This document shows, in pieces, positions 1 through 7,992 of a stretch of 40,787 bases of DNA. The stretch comes from Catenibacterium mitsuoka_A. GTDB taxonomy: Bacteria; Bacillota_I; Bacilli_A; Erysipelotrichales; Coprobacillaceae. The position numbers were made by a program, and so were the translations under genes. The stretch is taken from NCBI RefSeq assembly GCF_964259225.1, contig NZ_CAXVKN010000011.1; one strand, 5' to 3'. Every line of letters starts with the position of its first letter. Position 1 is the first letter of the stretch. The notes under the pieces were generated by a model that saw nothing but the letters and a program-made list of their open reading frames with translations, was not told where the DNA came from and ran no database searches.

Positions 1-69
1 AAGCGAATTATTATTGATATATAGCGTATTTTTTCAATGACTATTATTAAAACACATCACTTAATATTT

Positions 70-828
70 CTATACACTATTATGATATGCGTCTATTATA
101 AGCCTAAATACGTTATTCAACCTATCCCAGGATACTTCTCTATCTTCCATAAAAGACACATCTTTTTCTTCTAAACTAGTAAGTATAAACTCATCTAAAG
201 AGGAAATATGATCCACATACTTCTTCTCATTACTGTTCTTCTTGATCATTAGTAGCTTATTTATATCTTCTCTTAATTCATTAGGAAGTTCACATTCTAT
301 TAGCCTTTCTATGTCTATTGGAGACTGCTTTTTATTATGTATAATATATTGACTAGATAAGATACAACGAAAAATATAGAGATACTTCTTCACAGGTACT
401 TTCTCTTTATTCATATATTTTAATAGTGTTTTTGTCATTTTTTGATAATGATGATATAACTTCTTCTGTGAAAAATAGAGAGGAATCACTTCTCTAATAT
501 AAGATGCTTCCTTTGCTTCTTTATACACAATAGGTGATGCAAACCACTCAAGTAATGATGGATTAGACTTATATAGAAGCTTTAAAGCCTTCTTGATATC
601 CCATCCACTTATATCAAACACTTTATCTATAGGCAGTTCTATCACATCTGATTTCTCATCCAGGCAAAGATAATCTTCCTTCTTTCTTACATAAATAAAA
701 CGTACATCATAATCACTATCAATAGACTCAAACCCCCAGGCACGACTTCCTGACTCTATCGCATAAATAATCTTTACACGTTCTTTCTTTTCAATCTCAT
801 TAAGCTTGTTTATTATTTCTTGTCTCAT
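70..828 (-). CDS. RlaP-like RNA-repair nucleotidyltransferase (YcgL family)
   Basis: This 252-aa protein is a DNA polymerase beta-superfamily nucleotidyltransferase. Near the N-terminus it carries GSRAWGF followed by SDYDVRF, the glycine-serine loop and the D-x-D metal-binding pair typical of the YcgL/RlaP (RNA ligase-associated polymerase) family. The rest is helical and lysine-rich with no other recognisable domain. It overlaps the 3' end of rtcB by 29 bp, so the two are translationally coupled; in other bacteria RlaP genes sit beside RNA ligases and are proposed to add or trim nucleotides before resealing. An ATG six bases upstream (834) is possible, but the AAGGAG site is better spaced (7 nt) for 828. 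Family assignment is firm; the biochemical role is inferred from context. The 69 bases between it and the window edge hold nothing I can name. Confidence 0.85.
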   Translation of the reverse strand: MRQEIINKLNEIEKKERVKIIYAIESGSRAWGFESIDSDYDVRFIYVRKKEDYLCLDEKSDVIELPIDKVFDISGWDIKKALKLLYKSNPSLLEWFASPIVYKEAKEASYIREVIPLYFSQKKLYHHYQKMTKTLLKYMNKEKVPVKKYLYIFRCILSSQYIIHNKKQSPIDIERLIECELPNELREDINKLLMIKKNSNEKKYVDHISSLDEFILTSLEEKDVSFMEDREVSWDRLNNVFRLIIDAYHNSV

Positions 829-2029
829 TTCCATGCTCCTTATAGTTATATACAGACTTTAACACCTCTATTACATCTACTGTTTCTCCAACAACATCTA
901 GTATATCTTCTACTGATTTATATGCCTGTGGTGCTTCATCCAATGTATCTAGAGAAATAGAAGTTGTATAGATTCCTTCCATAGACTTCTTATATTCCTT
1001 GATATCCAACATTTCTTTTGCTTGCTTACGTGATAATATTCTTCCCGCACCATGTGGTGCTGAATAGTTCCACTCCCTATTTCCTTTACCTATACCTAGA
1101 ATAGATCCATCTTTCATATTCATAGGAATAAGAACCTTCTCACCTTTTACAGCTCGTATAGCCCCTTTTCTTAATATCATTTCATTAATATCTATATAGT
1201 TATGAATGGTATGAAAAGAGTCGATTTCTGTAAGAGATGCCTTTTCCATTATCATACTGGCTATTAGTTCTCTATTCCTCATCGCATATTTCTGACATAT
1301 CTCTATATCATGAAGATAATCAGTTAATGCCTCCCCATATAACCAGCACAGATCTTCTGGGATATCTAAAATTCCATAACCTTTCTTAAGTTCCTCTAAT
1401 GCGTGATTGATTTCCTTGCTTTTCCCAAGTTCTTTATATTCTTTAATAATTTCCTGGCGTCTTAATATATATTCGTCCCATCCTCTATGTAGATTAATGG
1501 CACGTCTTTGATATATTTCTGCCACTTGTTTTCCAAGATTACGACTTCCTGAATGAATAACCAAATAATAATCACCACTTATAGACTGCTCAATCTCTAT
1601 AAAATGATTGCCTCCACCTAATGTTCCTAATGACTTTTCTAGACGTGATAATTTCTTAAGAGATGAATAACACTTTAACTCAGATAAATCAAATGTTTCT
1701 AAAGGAGTCTCCCATACATTCATTCCAGAAGGAATCCATGAACATACTTCATCGATCTTCTTAAAATCAATTTCTTTATTTAATAATTTCACTGTATACA
1801 TCCCACAGCCTATATCTACACCTACAATATTAGGACATACCTTATCCTTAATAGTCATTGTCGTGCCAATTGTACAACCTTTTCCCGCATGTACATCTGG
1901 CATGATACGAATCTGACTTCCTAATGTAAGATCATAATCACACATTCTTTTAATCTGTTCTAAAGCTTTTTCATCTATCTGTGATGCAAAACATATCGCA
2001 TTATTTTTCTTTCCTCTTATTTCTATCAT
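800..2029 (-). CDS. rtcB: RtcB-family RNA ligase
   Basis: A 409-aa RtcB 3'-phosphate RNA splicing ligase. Conserved blocks appear in family order: GVDIGCGM (metal-binding Asp and Cys), GGGNHFIEI, HSGSRNLG (metal-binding His), FHTIHNY, then IPMNMKDGS and SAPHGAGR around the guanylylated histidine (APHGAGR). Known RtcB enzymes join 2',3'-cyclic phosphate or 3'-phosphate ends to 5'-OH ends with GTP and Mn2+, repairing RNA cut by ribotoxins. The length fits the shorter bacterial RtcB branch. GAGGTGAG precedes the ATG. It is the first gene of a two-gene unit with the RlaP-like gene, which overlaps its 3' end. No archease gene is visible nearby. Confidence 0.95.
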   Translation of the reverse strand: MIEIRGKKNNAICFASQIDEKALEQIKRMCDYDLTLGSQIRIMPDVHAGKGCTIGTTMTIKDKVCPNIVGVDIGCGMYTVKLLNKEIDFKKIDEVCSWIPSGMNVWETPLETFDLSELKCYSSLKKLSRLEKSLGTLGGGNHFIEIEQSISGDYYLVIHSGSRNLGKQVAEIYQRRAINLHRGWDEYILRRQEIIKEYKELGKSKEINHALEELKKGYGILDIPEDLCWLYGEALTDYLHDIEICQKYAMRNRELIASMIMEKASLTEIDSFHTIHNYIDINEMILRKGAIRAVKGEKVLIPMNMKDGSILGIGKGNREWNYSAPHGAGRILSRKQAKEMLDIKEYKKSMEGIYTTSISLDTLDEAPQAYKSVEDILDVVGETVDVIEVLKSVYNYKEHGNETRNNKQA

Positions 2030-2128
2030 TACTTCTCACCTCAACAACATCATAGAGAATAAGGCACTGATTATCGTGGACAAAAAGTTGCGAACTATAG
2101 TAAAATCAAATACGAGGAAGGAAATCCC

Positions 2129-2467
2129 ATGTTTGATCTAATGTTTACAATAGTTCCTGTACTAGTAATAGGAATGTTCATCTATGTTATAGTCAGTGGT
2201 ATTGGTACCTGGCATAAGAATAATAATTCACCACGTTTAAGCGTTCCAGTAAAGATAGTCACTAAACGTGCAGATACTATGTATACGCACCAAGAGGATA
2301 TGATGTCAACATCACATACAACCTACTACGTGACTTTTGAAGTAGAAAGCGGTGATAGAATAGAACTTGTAGTACCAAGTCGTGAATATGGATTCATGGT
2401 AGAAGGAGATCAAGGAAAACTTACTTTCCAGGGAACAAGATATATATCATTTGATAGAAATTACTAA
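2129..2467 (+). CDS. DUF2500 (YhhM-like) membrane-anchored protein
   Basis: A 112-aa protein with one N-terminal membrane segment (about residues 4-26) followed by a small soluble beta-rich domain ending in VPSREYGFMVEGDQGKLTFQGTR-like sequence, which matches the DUF2500 family. It is probably anchored with the C-terminal domain on the outer face. The function of DUF2500 is unknown. GAGGAAGG lies 9 nt upstream of the ATG. It is divergent from rtcB and followed immediately by a strong terminator, so it is a single-gene unit. A TGGACA (2077-2082) and TAAAAT (2101-2106) pair spaced 18 bp could be its promoter, but that would leave a very short leader. Confidence 0.8.
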   Translation: MFDLMFTIVPVLVIGMFIYVIVSGIGTWHKNNNSPRLSVPVKIVTKRADTMYTHQEDMMSTSHTTYYVTFEVESGDRIELVVPSREYGFMVEGDQGKLTFQGTRYISFDRNY

Positions 2468-2490
2468 AAGGGCGAATCATCGCCCTTTTT
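2466..2490. terminator. Bidirectional intrinsic terminator
   Basis: A 10-bp perfect stem (AAAAGGGCGA / TCGCCCTTTT) with loop ATCA and A/T tracts on both sides. It serves the DUF2500 gene on the plus strand and the WYL operon on the minus strand, whose stop codon overlaps it. Confidence 0.9.
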
Positions 2491-3325
2491 AAATGGAATA
2501 TGCTTTCTGTTTCTTTAATCTTTGTCTTATGAGTTGTTTGAATTCTAGTGGTTCTATCACCTTGATCATAGAACCAAATGACAACAATCGAATCACCATC
2601 TCTGTCTCATCTGATTCATCATAGAAAAGTTTAACTGTATAAGTCTGTTCTTTCTTTTCTGTTTCTTTCTTAAAATGTGCAAAGTGAAGAAGAACTCTAT
2701 CCAGTGTATTTCTTTCATCCTTCACTTCTATCAAGACATATTTTTCTACTCTTTGTTTATTCGTGGTAGAAACATTATGATCAGTCAAATGACATTCTTC
2801 TATTCTTGAAACATTGATCACTGTTCCATCATACGCAACTAAACGAAACTTATCATCCTTCTCTGAATATTCTAATAACTGCGGTAAGACATAACTTGTT
2901 TTCTGCTTCGTTTTCCATGTCACAGCTAAACCAGACTTCTCTTTAATGGCTTGCATGATGATATGAAAATTCTTCTGATATTGTAAGTCTGTATAAGAAT
3001 CACCATCACTATATTGATCGTAAATATAAATATCATCAGGTGTAAAGAGTGGTTCTATATCATCTAGAAAAGACCAGGAATAAGAAAAAAGCTGCATACG
3101 AGGATCTAATGAAATAGCCTTTAACCATCTCTTTTGAAGGAGTGTCAAAGGATAAGTAGAGACATCTATGTTCTTTATAGGCCATCTTTCTAACGCTTCC
3201 TCCAACATCATGAAGCTTTCTTTAAATGCATTCTCATTTATTATTTCATTCACATGAGTAAAAGAAGACTGTATGAGACAAGTCACAGTCTTATAGTAAA
3301 GACTGTATATTTCATGAAATATCAT
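2489..3325 (-). CDS. WYL-domain protein, second of tandem pair
   Basis: A 278-aa relative of WYL-domain transcription regulators. The WYL core is visible around residues 150-185 (DKFRLVAYDGTVINVSRIEE), followed by a C-terminal beta-rich WCX-like region (ETEMVIRLLSFGSMIKVIEP). The N-terminal part (TLLQKRWLKAISLDPRM) is helical, with no obvious winged helix. WYL domains bind ligands or nucleic acid and often regulate phage-defence loci. It overlaps the upstream WYL gene by 14 bp. I chose the ATG at 3325 because AGGAGG sits 6 nt ahead; the more upstream ATGs overlap that site. It lies last in an apparent abiEi-abiEii-WYL-WYL transcript. The exact function is unknown. Confidence 0.75.
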   Translation of the reverse strand: MIFHEIYSLYYKTVTCLIQSSFTHVNEIINENAFKESFMMLEEALERWPIKNIDVSTYPLTLLQKRWLKAISLDPRMQLFSYSWSFLDDIEPLFTPDDIYIYDQYSDGDSYTDLQYQKNFHIIMQAIKEKSGLAVTWKTKQKTSYVLPQLLEYSEKDDKFRLVAYDGTVINVSRIEECHLTDHNVSTTNKQRVEKYVLIEVKDERNTLDRVLLHFAHFKKETEKKEQTYTVKLFYDESDETEMVIRLLSFGSMIKVIEPLEFKQLIRQRLKKQKAYSI

Positions 3326-4505
3326 CTTCATCCTCCTCATAATAACGATACATCTCTTCTAAATCTTGTTTAAATTGTTTTTCTACTTCTTTATTCGATA
3401 TAGAAATAGATTGAATACGACATATAAATGTACGAATCCAAGGAATCATTTCCTTTACATCATATACTTCTGCATAGAAACGACTTGTATTCTCATTCAC
3501 TCTTTCTACATACCCACATCTCTTCTCACGTAATAATCGTCTATATATATGTTCTTCCCATGGCTCATGATATAGAGTAAATTCTACTGTTTCTAAAGAA
3601 CCATTAGAAAAACTTACACCCCATAGATGTTTCTTCATTTCTTCTAACTCTTTTCTATATACCTTAAAGTCTTCTGCTTCTTCCAGAGACTTAATAGAAA
3701 TAATATGATCCAGACGAAATGAATGCATCTTTTTATTTCGACACATATAAGCCATCAAATATTGTCTGCCATCCTGTACACTTATAAATATACTAAGAGG
3801 GATGACCTTTATTCTATTATTTGATGTTCTTATCGATACATACTTATGCTGATGTATTGCATTGAATAAATCATAAAGCACTTCACTGTCTAATACATGA
3901 GTCAAATAATGATGTTTAAAACCAAAGAGAGAATCCTCTTTCTCCTGTTTATCAAGTATATAAGAACCAATGACACCACAAGGAGATACTTCACTAAAAA
4001 AATCAAGAATATCATGAGAAATGATGTAGTCTTCACTTAATTGATAATAGATCTTCTTACCTTTCTTAGTTGTGATAAGGAGTCCTTCTTTTACATATTC
4101 TTTCAGTTTCTTTCTAAGTGTTGATTCATCATAGAGATACGTATGATTTGTCTTATCATCTATTTGATCCATGAGTTCACTCATGGATAAAGATGTATGC
4201 AGTAAGTCTAATATAAGAAAGTGAAGAATGATATCATGATCAGTAAAGCTTTTTGTTTTCCATACTCTATATAAGGGATTATGCTGGGTGATACGTGTAT
4301 CAATCGATAAGTAAGGAACCTTACCACCTGGTGTCATATGATAGTCAATATAATCACTCATATAACTTTCTATACGTCTTTTTTCATCATCATAAGAACG
4401 TGCACTTTTAATTGTATAATCCTGTCGACTCTTGAATCCATTGATATAGAATTCTCTGATATAGTCTCGTATTTTATTGAAGTTCTTAACCGGTTTCTGA
4501 TACAT
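3312..4505 (-). CDS. WYL-domain transcriptional regulator, first of tandem pair
   Basis: A 397-aa WYL-family regulator. A helix-turn-helix-like segment lies at about residues 115-165 (LSMSELMDQIDD, STLRKKLKEYVKEGLL). The WYL core at about residues 240-285 reads GRQYLMAYMCRNKKMHSFRLDHI, with QYL in place of W-Y-L. A WCX-type C-terminal extension follows (VEFTLYHEPWEEHIYRRLL). AGGAGATG gives a clear ribosome site. Only 14 bp separates it from the abiEii stop, with no terminator, so it is probably co-transcribed with the toxin-antitoxin pair. WYL regulators are commonly encoded beside defence systems; pairing with AbiE is inferred here from spacing alone. Confidence 0.8.
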   Translation of the reverse strand: MYQKPVKNFNKIRDYIREFYINGFKSRQDYTIKSARSYDDEKRRIESYMSDYIDYHMTPGGKVPYLSIDTRITQHNPLYRVWKTKSFTDHDIILHFLILDLLHTSLSMSELMDQIDDKTNHTYLYDESTLRKKLKEYVKEGLLITTKKGKKIYYQLSEDYIISHDILDFFSEVSPCGVIGSYILDKQEKEDSLFGFKHHYLTHVLDSEVLYDLFNAIHQHKYVSIRTSNNRIKVIPLSIFISVQDGRQYLMAYMCRNKKMHSFRLDHIISIKSLEEAEDFKVYRKELEEMKKHLWGVSFSNGSLETVEFTLYHEPWEEHIYRRLLREKRCGYVERVNENTSRFYAEVYDVKEMIPWIRTFICRIQSISISNKEVEKQFKQDLEEMYRYYEEDEDDIS

Positions 4506-4519
4506 AATCTCATCTCCTC

Positions 4520-5359
4520 TTATAAAGAATACATATCCATCATATGCATAACAGCATCACAAGCCTCATCAAAACTAATGTCCGCAGCATATTCAAAATT
4601 TTTCTGATAAGTTCTACATTGACTATTCATCACGCCACTCTTTTTAACAACAGCAATGATGTTCTTATAATCCCTGAGGACTTCTGAAGTACCTCTCTTT
4701 TTCGATGTTGCGTCAAGTGCTGCCTTCAAATACTCTGGTTCAATATTTTTATACTGCAGTTTCATAAGAATATAAACATCATAATAATCTCTTAATCTAG
4801 TATTCTGGTCACCTCTTGAAACAATAGATTCTAACTTTTCTGCCATAATTGTTTCCAGATTATAAGCAAGTACAGAGATTTCTTTATCCTCCAATAACAA
4901 CTTATACCCATATCTTATTGCTTCAGGTGTAACTTTATCCCCCGTAGTAATATCCAATTTCAAAGGCACAGCCATTGGCGGATAATTAGCAGATATTGAA
5001 ACACGATATCCCGTATATTTGTCGCCCTCTCGAATTTCACATATTTTCTTTAATTCAAAAGTTATATTATCATGTAAATCAGTATTACATATATCAAAAA
5101 ACATCTTTTTAATACTTTCTTCATTAACTGGCCAATCTTTAATTGTTGCATCCATATCCATAGTGGCTCTAGTATCTAAGCCCACCATTGCAGCTATAAG
5201 AAAACCACCTTTCAATACAAAATTGTGATGATACTTTGAAATAGAAATTCGCTCTAACAAACGCTCCAGCATAAAGTTCTGCATGACAAGCTGCGCTGAA
5301 ATTTGCTTTTCTTTTGAGATATTCTTAATAATAGCTTTAAGTTGCATCGCATTTTTCAT
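4520..5359 (-). CDS. abiEii: AbiEii-type nucleotidyltransferase toxin
   Basis: A 279-aa AbiEii/AbiGii toxin (DUF1814, nucleotidyltransferase fold). Motif I is seen as LKGGFLI with downstream TRATMDMDATI (the D-x-D metal site). EKLESIVSRGDQNTRLRDYYDVY matches the conserved C-terminal lysine/aspartate motifs. In the type IV AbiE system the toxin is a GTP-binding nucleotidyltransferase that stops growth after phage infection and is countered by AbiEi without stable protein contact. Its ATG overlaps the abiEi stop (ATGA), the normal arrangement. All the visible catalytic residues are present, so it is likely active. Confidence 0.92.
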   Translation of the reverse strand: MKNAMQLKAIIKNISKEKQISAQLVMQNFMLERLLERISISKYHHNFVLKGGFLIAAMVGLDTRATMDMDATIKDWPVNEESIKKMFFDICNTDLHDNITFELKKICEIREGDKYTGYRVSISANYPPMAVPLKLDITTGDKVTPEAIRYGYKLLLEDKEISVLAYNLETIMAEKLESIVSRGDQNTRLRDYYDVYILMKLQYKNIEPEYLKAALDATSKKRGTSEVLRDYKNIIAVVKKSGVMNSQCRTYQKNFEYAADISFDEACDAVMHMMDMYSL

Positions 5360-5949
5360 ATGAGCACCTCTAGATAAGTTCTTACTTTATCCTCAACATG
5401 AAACTTCTTCGCATACTCCGATAAAAGTGGAATATTCTTATCGGTTCTGATTACATAGCGTTTAAATGCTTCTGCAACAATACCTTTATCCAATCCTCCG
5501 CGCTTGCGGAGAATATCACACAAAGTACGTTCCATACTATATACCATTATTTTATTTCCACCTGGAGATTGTATTTGAGTCTTTCCTTCATCATACCATT
5601 CCTGTTTCACCCTTGCACAATTGACTCCCTCATTCCTTACATTTGTCAGATTATAATTATTTGGAAAACACATATCATATCTATTCGGTGTTCTATCCGT
5701 TAAGTCCCATAAAAACAAAGCTGTTTCATTAGAAAAAATTCCTTTCTTAAACCTAGCTTGCAAATCCACAAATTCATCTCCCCATACTTCAGGAAGAATA
5801 TATACACCTCTCACACTTCTTTCAAGTTTGCCTTCATCCACAAGTTTTTTTAAGTTTCCTCTGGATATTCCTTTTTCGGTAATTGCCGCAGATGTAATAA
5901 CACCATTATTCTCTTTCGCAAGCTGTATGATTGTATCAGATATATTCAT
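5356..5949 (-). CDS. abiEi: AbiEi-type antitoxin and transcriptional repressor
   Basis: A 197-aa AbiEi-family protein. The N-terminal winged helix (residues 1-50: NNGVITSAAITEKGISRGNLKKLVDEGKL pattern with a wing RSVRGVYILPE) is followed by the C-terminal domain (FSNETALFLWDLTDRTP, ERTLCDILRKRGG). Characterised AbiEi proteins bind inverted repeats in their own promoter through the winged helix, and neutralise AbiEii through the C-terminal domain. GGAGGTGAT is well spaced from the ATG. A perfect inverted repeat with an embedded promoter lies just upstream and is the expected autoregulatory site. Confidence 0.92.
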   Translation of the reverse strand: MNISDTIIQLAKENNGVITSAAITEKGISRGNLKKLVDEGKLERSVRGVYILPEVWGDEFVDLQARFKKGIFSNETALFLWDLTDRTPNRYDMCFPNNYNLTNVRNEGVNCARVKQEWYDEGKTQIQSPGGNKIMVYSMERTLCDILRKRGGLDKGIVAEAFKRYVIRTDKNIPLLSEYAKKFHVEDKVRTYLEVLI

Positions 5950-5970
5950 TCTATCACCTCCAATTTAGTT

Positions 5971-6019
5971 ATTGACTTTTATGCCCTTTATTATATATAT
6001 CGAGGGCATAAAAGTCAAT
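5971..6019 (-). promoter_or_regulatory. abiE promoter inside a perfect 17-bp inverted repeat
   Basis: ATTGACTTTTATGCCCT (5971-5987) is repeated exactly in inverse as AGGGCATAAAAGTCAAT (6003-6019) with a 15-nt AT-rich centre. On the minus strand this gives TTGACT (6013-6018), a 17-nt spacer and TATAAT (5990-5995). The -35 lies in one arm, the -10 in the centre, and the second arm covers the start point. This is the layout expected for AbiEi autorepression. The sequence is certain; the binding protein is inferred. Confidence 0.85.
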
Positions 6020-6075
6020 TTTGATATATAGTCCCTTCACTTATATATACTCAAGTTGTTCAGTCATTTCTCAAA

Positions 6076-6101
6076 TAAAAAGGAAAGCTTTCACTTTCCT
6101 T
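6076..6101 (-). terminator. Intrinsic terminator after the PHP gene
   Basis: Stem AAGGAAAG / CTTTCCTT with a 6-nt loop and, on the minus strand, a TTTTTATTT tail. It overlaps the stop codon of the PHP gene. Confidence 0.8.
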
Positions 6102-6981
6102 AAATCAAATGATACTTTCTTAAGTTTTCTTTTATCTCTTCTTCTACTTGACTATGATGTCCACCTAACTTAATAGAAGGTTTTGTCTTACCATGGAAAT
6201 CACTACCACATGTATAAAGAATATTCAGTTCTTTTGCCTTATTATAGAAGTATTGATTCACTTCTTCCGAATGATAACTAGAGAAACATTCAACACCTTG
6301 TAGTCCTAGTTTGACCATTTCATCCAATAATTCAAACTGTCCTTTAAGGTTATTCCCAGGATGGGCTAAGACTGCAACTCCACCATGTTTATTAATCAGT
6401 TTAATTGTGTCTTCTAATGTAGGAAATTTAATTTCCGTATAACAGGGTTTACCCTGTGCGTAATAATCCCAATAGAAATTCACAAAAGGATTATCACTTC
6501 TAGAACCATTTTCACGATAAGGTGCAAGTATTTCATTATCAATATAACGTGGATCATTGAGTAACGCTTCTCCAAACATTTCTCCTGTATAGACACCATT
6601 AGAAGATAAAGCATCTAACTTTGCTTTATCTAATTCAAAACCTAGATTATTAGTCAATTCTAGTTTCTTTAAACTGCATGCCTGTTCCTGTTTCTCAATG
6701 CTTTCACCTAGCTTATTAAATTTTCCTGAATCATCAATACCATATCCCACAACATGAAGATTTACACCCTTGTAGGTACAATCTACTTCAATGGCTGGTA
6801 TATAAGTCATACCTAATTCCTTGCATCTTAAAGATGCTTCATTATTAGCTTTAATCCAGTTATGATCTGTAATAGCCATAATCTGGATACCTGATTCGTG
6901 ACACATATCTACTAACTGTGTTGGTGTATATTCACCATCATCACTATAGAAACTATGCATATGTAAATCAATAATACTCAT
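6100..6981 (-). CDS. PHP-domain phosphoesterase (YciV/RNase AM-like)
   Basis: A 293-aa PHP (polymerase and histidinol phosphatase) domain protein. Metal-ligand motifs appear in family order: DLHMHSFYSDD, AITDHNW, VLAHPG and GSDFHG. Length and arrangement match the YciV/TrpH group, members of which hydrolyse 3'-phosphoadenosine 5'-phosphate or trim RNA 5' ends. The exact substrate cannot be told from sequence. GAGGAGAA precedes the ATG. It is a single-gene unit with its own terminator. Confidence 0.88.
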   Translation of the reverse strand: MSIIDLHMHSFYSDDGEYTPTQLVDMCHESGIQIMAITDHNWIKANNEASLRCKELGMTYIPAIEVDCTYKGVNLHVVGYGIDDSGKFNKLGESIEKQEQACSLKKLELTNNLGFELDKAKLDALSSNGVYTGEMFGEALLNDPRYIDNEILAPYRENGSRSDNPFVNFYWDYYAQGKPCYTEIKFPTLEDTIKLINKHGGVAVLAHPGNNLKGQFELLDEMVKLGLQGVECFSSYHSEEVNQYFYNKAKELNILYTCGSDFHGKTKPSIKLGGHHSQVEEEIKENLRKYHLI

Positions 6982-7112
6982 ACTATTCTCCTCTCATATA
7001 TATTCATCATATCATGAACAACAATCAACTTCAGATAATTCATGTCTTATCATCCATTTTACGTAACAAATATTAATCATTGTGATAATTTATTTGAAAA
7101 TGAGTTGGTTTT

Positions 7113-7345
7113 ATGAATTTATCTCATCGTACTGATACATTTACTGATTCAGTAATAAGAAGAATGACAAGAGTAGTCAGAACGATGATGTAAAGTTCTG
7201 TGAGGACTTAGCCCGTATTGTAGGTGTAGGAGCTGTGCCTGGTTCTAGTTTCTTTAAAGAAGATGTAAAACATCTCATTCGTTTCCATTTTGCAAAGAAG
7301 GATGAAATACTTCTTGCTGCACTAGACAAATTAAAAGACATAAAA
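7113..7345 (+). pseudogene. Internally deleted class I/II aminotransferase relic
   Basis: The ATG at 7113 encodes MNLSHRTDTFTDSVIRRMTR, a typical N-terminus of PLP-dependent class I aminotransferases. It is fused almost at once, in another frame (from about 7187), to the enzyme's C-terminus: FCEDLARIVGVGAVPGSSFF, then HLIRFHFAKKDEILLAALDK. The whole central part, including the PLP lysine, is missing, roughly 300 codons by comparison with family length. The minus-strand open frame over 7177-7359 is only its shadow. The recognition comes from memory of family termini, not from an alignment. Confidence 0.8.
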
Positions 7346-7372
7346 AAAAGATGCCTCATTATTAAGGCATCT
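7342..7372 (-). terminator. Intrinsic terminator after the TetR gene
   Basis: Stem GATGCCT (7350-7356) / AGGCATC (7365-7371) with a run of eight A on the plus strand, giving a T tail on the minus strand. It overlaps the end of the TetR gene and may also have ended the aminotransferase relic. Confidence 0.75.
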
Positions 7373-7892
7373 GTGGTGCACTTTCACTGATCATCTTGGC
7401 TACATCCTGTGCAGAAACAAGTTTTCCTGTCTTTTCCCAATTAATAAATGTATTGAGTAAAGCACCTGCATAGTAATACGCACGATAAATCATATCTTTA
7501 TGATCAGAATAGAGTTCTACCATGAAATGGTTGACTGCATTCACTAATACAGAATAAAGACCTTGTCTTTCCATGATAATAAAGAATGTCGCATACTGAT
7601 CAAAGAATTCTATTGAAAACAAGATATGTGAATATTCCATGAAACGTTCTTCTTTAGGACGTTTTTTATTTTCTGTCAAATATTGAATAATGATCTCACG
7701 TAGATAGTCTTCTATCGCATTCACTTTAGAATCATAATAATGATAATAAGTCATACGTGAAATACCTGCTTTTTTCGCAATCTGGCTTACTGTAATCTTA
7801 TCGAGAGTTTCTCTCTTCATAAGTTCTACAATCGCTTCTCCTATACACATTCTTGTAAATCTATTTCTTTGTGTTTTCTTATTTACGTCCAT
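7362..7892 (-). CDS. TetR/AcrR-family regulator
   Basis: A 176-aa TetR-family protein. The N-terminal helix-turn-helix is clear (IGEAIVELMKRE, KITVSQIAKKAGISRMTYYHYYDSK), followed by a helical ligand/dimer domain of the TetR_C_8-like type. The ATG at 7892 is preferred, because AGAGGTG lies 8 nt upstream and overlaps the alternative GTG at 7901. It is divergent from the DegV gene across a short region with two inverted repeats, so it may control itself and degV. The ligand is unknown; a fatty acid or phosphorylated lipid is only a guess from the neighbour. Confidence 0.88.
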   Translation of the reverse strand: MDVNKKTQRNRFTRMCIGEAIVELMKRETLDKITVSQIAKKAGISRMTYYHYYDSKVNAIEDYLREIIIQYLTENKKRPKEERFMEYSHILFSIEFFDQYATFFIIMERQGLYSVLVNAVNHFMVELYSDHKDMIYRAYYYAGALLNTFINWEKTGKLVSAQDVAKMISESAPQMP

Positions 7893-7913
7893 AAACTGCA
7901 CCTCTGAACAAAT

Positions 7914-7968
7914 ATTTACATAAACTTTCTCTTTGTAAATTGTATCATTTCACAATTTAAACTACAAT
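7914..7968. promoter_or_regulatory. Divergent tetR/degV control region with two inverted repeats
   Basis: degV promoter: TTGTAT (7940-7945), 17-nt spacer, TACAAT (7963-7968). A perfect repeat TAAATTGT (7936-7943) / ACAATTTA (7952-7959) covers the -35. A second repeat ATTTACA (7914-7920) / TGTAAAT (7934-7940) lies over the likely tetR promoter (TTTACA, 17 nt, AATATT on the minus strand). Both are good TetR operator candidates; binding is inferred. Confidence 0.6.
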
Positions 7969-7992
7969 AGTATTAATAGGGAGGTTTTTCGC

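Noticed and set aside
4338..4607. Plus-strand frame of 89 codons opposite the WYL and abiEii genes
   Set aside because: It has no ribosome site and lies antisense across two well-supported genes.
7177..7359. Minus-strand frame of 60 codons
   Set aside because: It is the antisense shadow of the aminotransferase relic, which reads convincingly on the plus strand.
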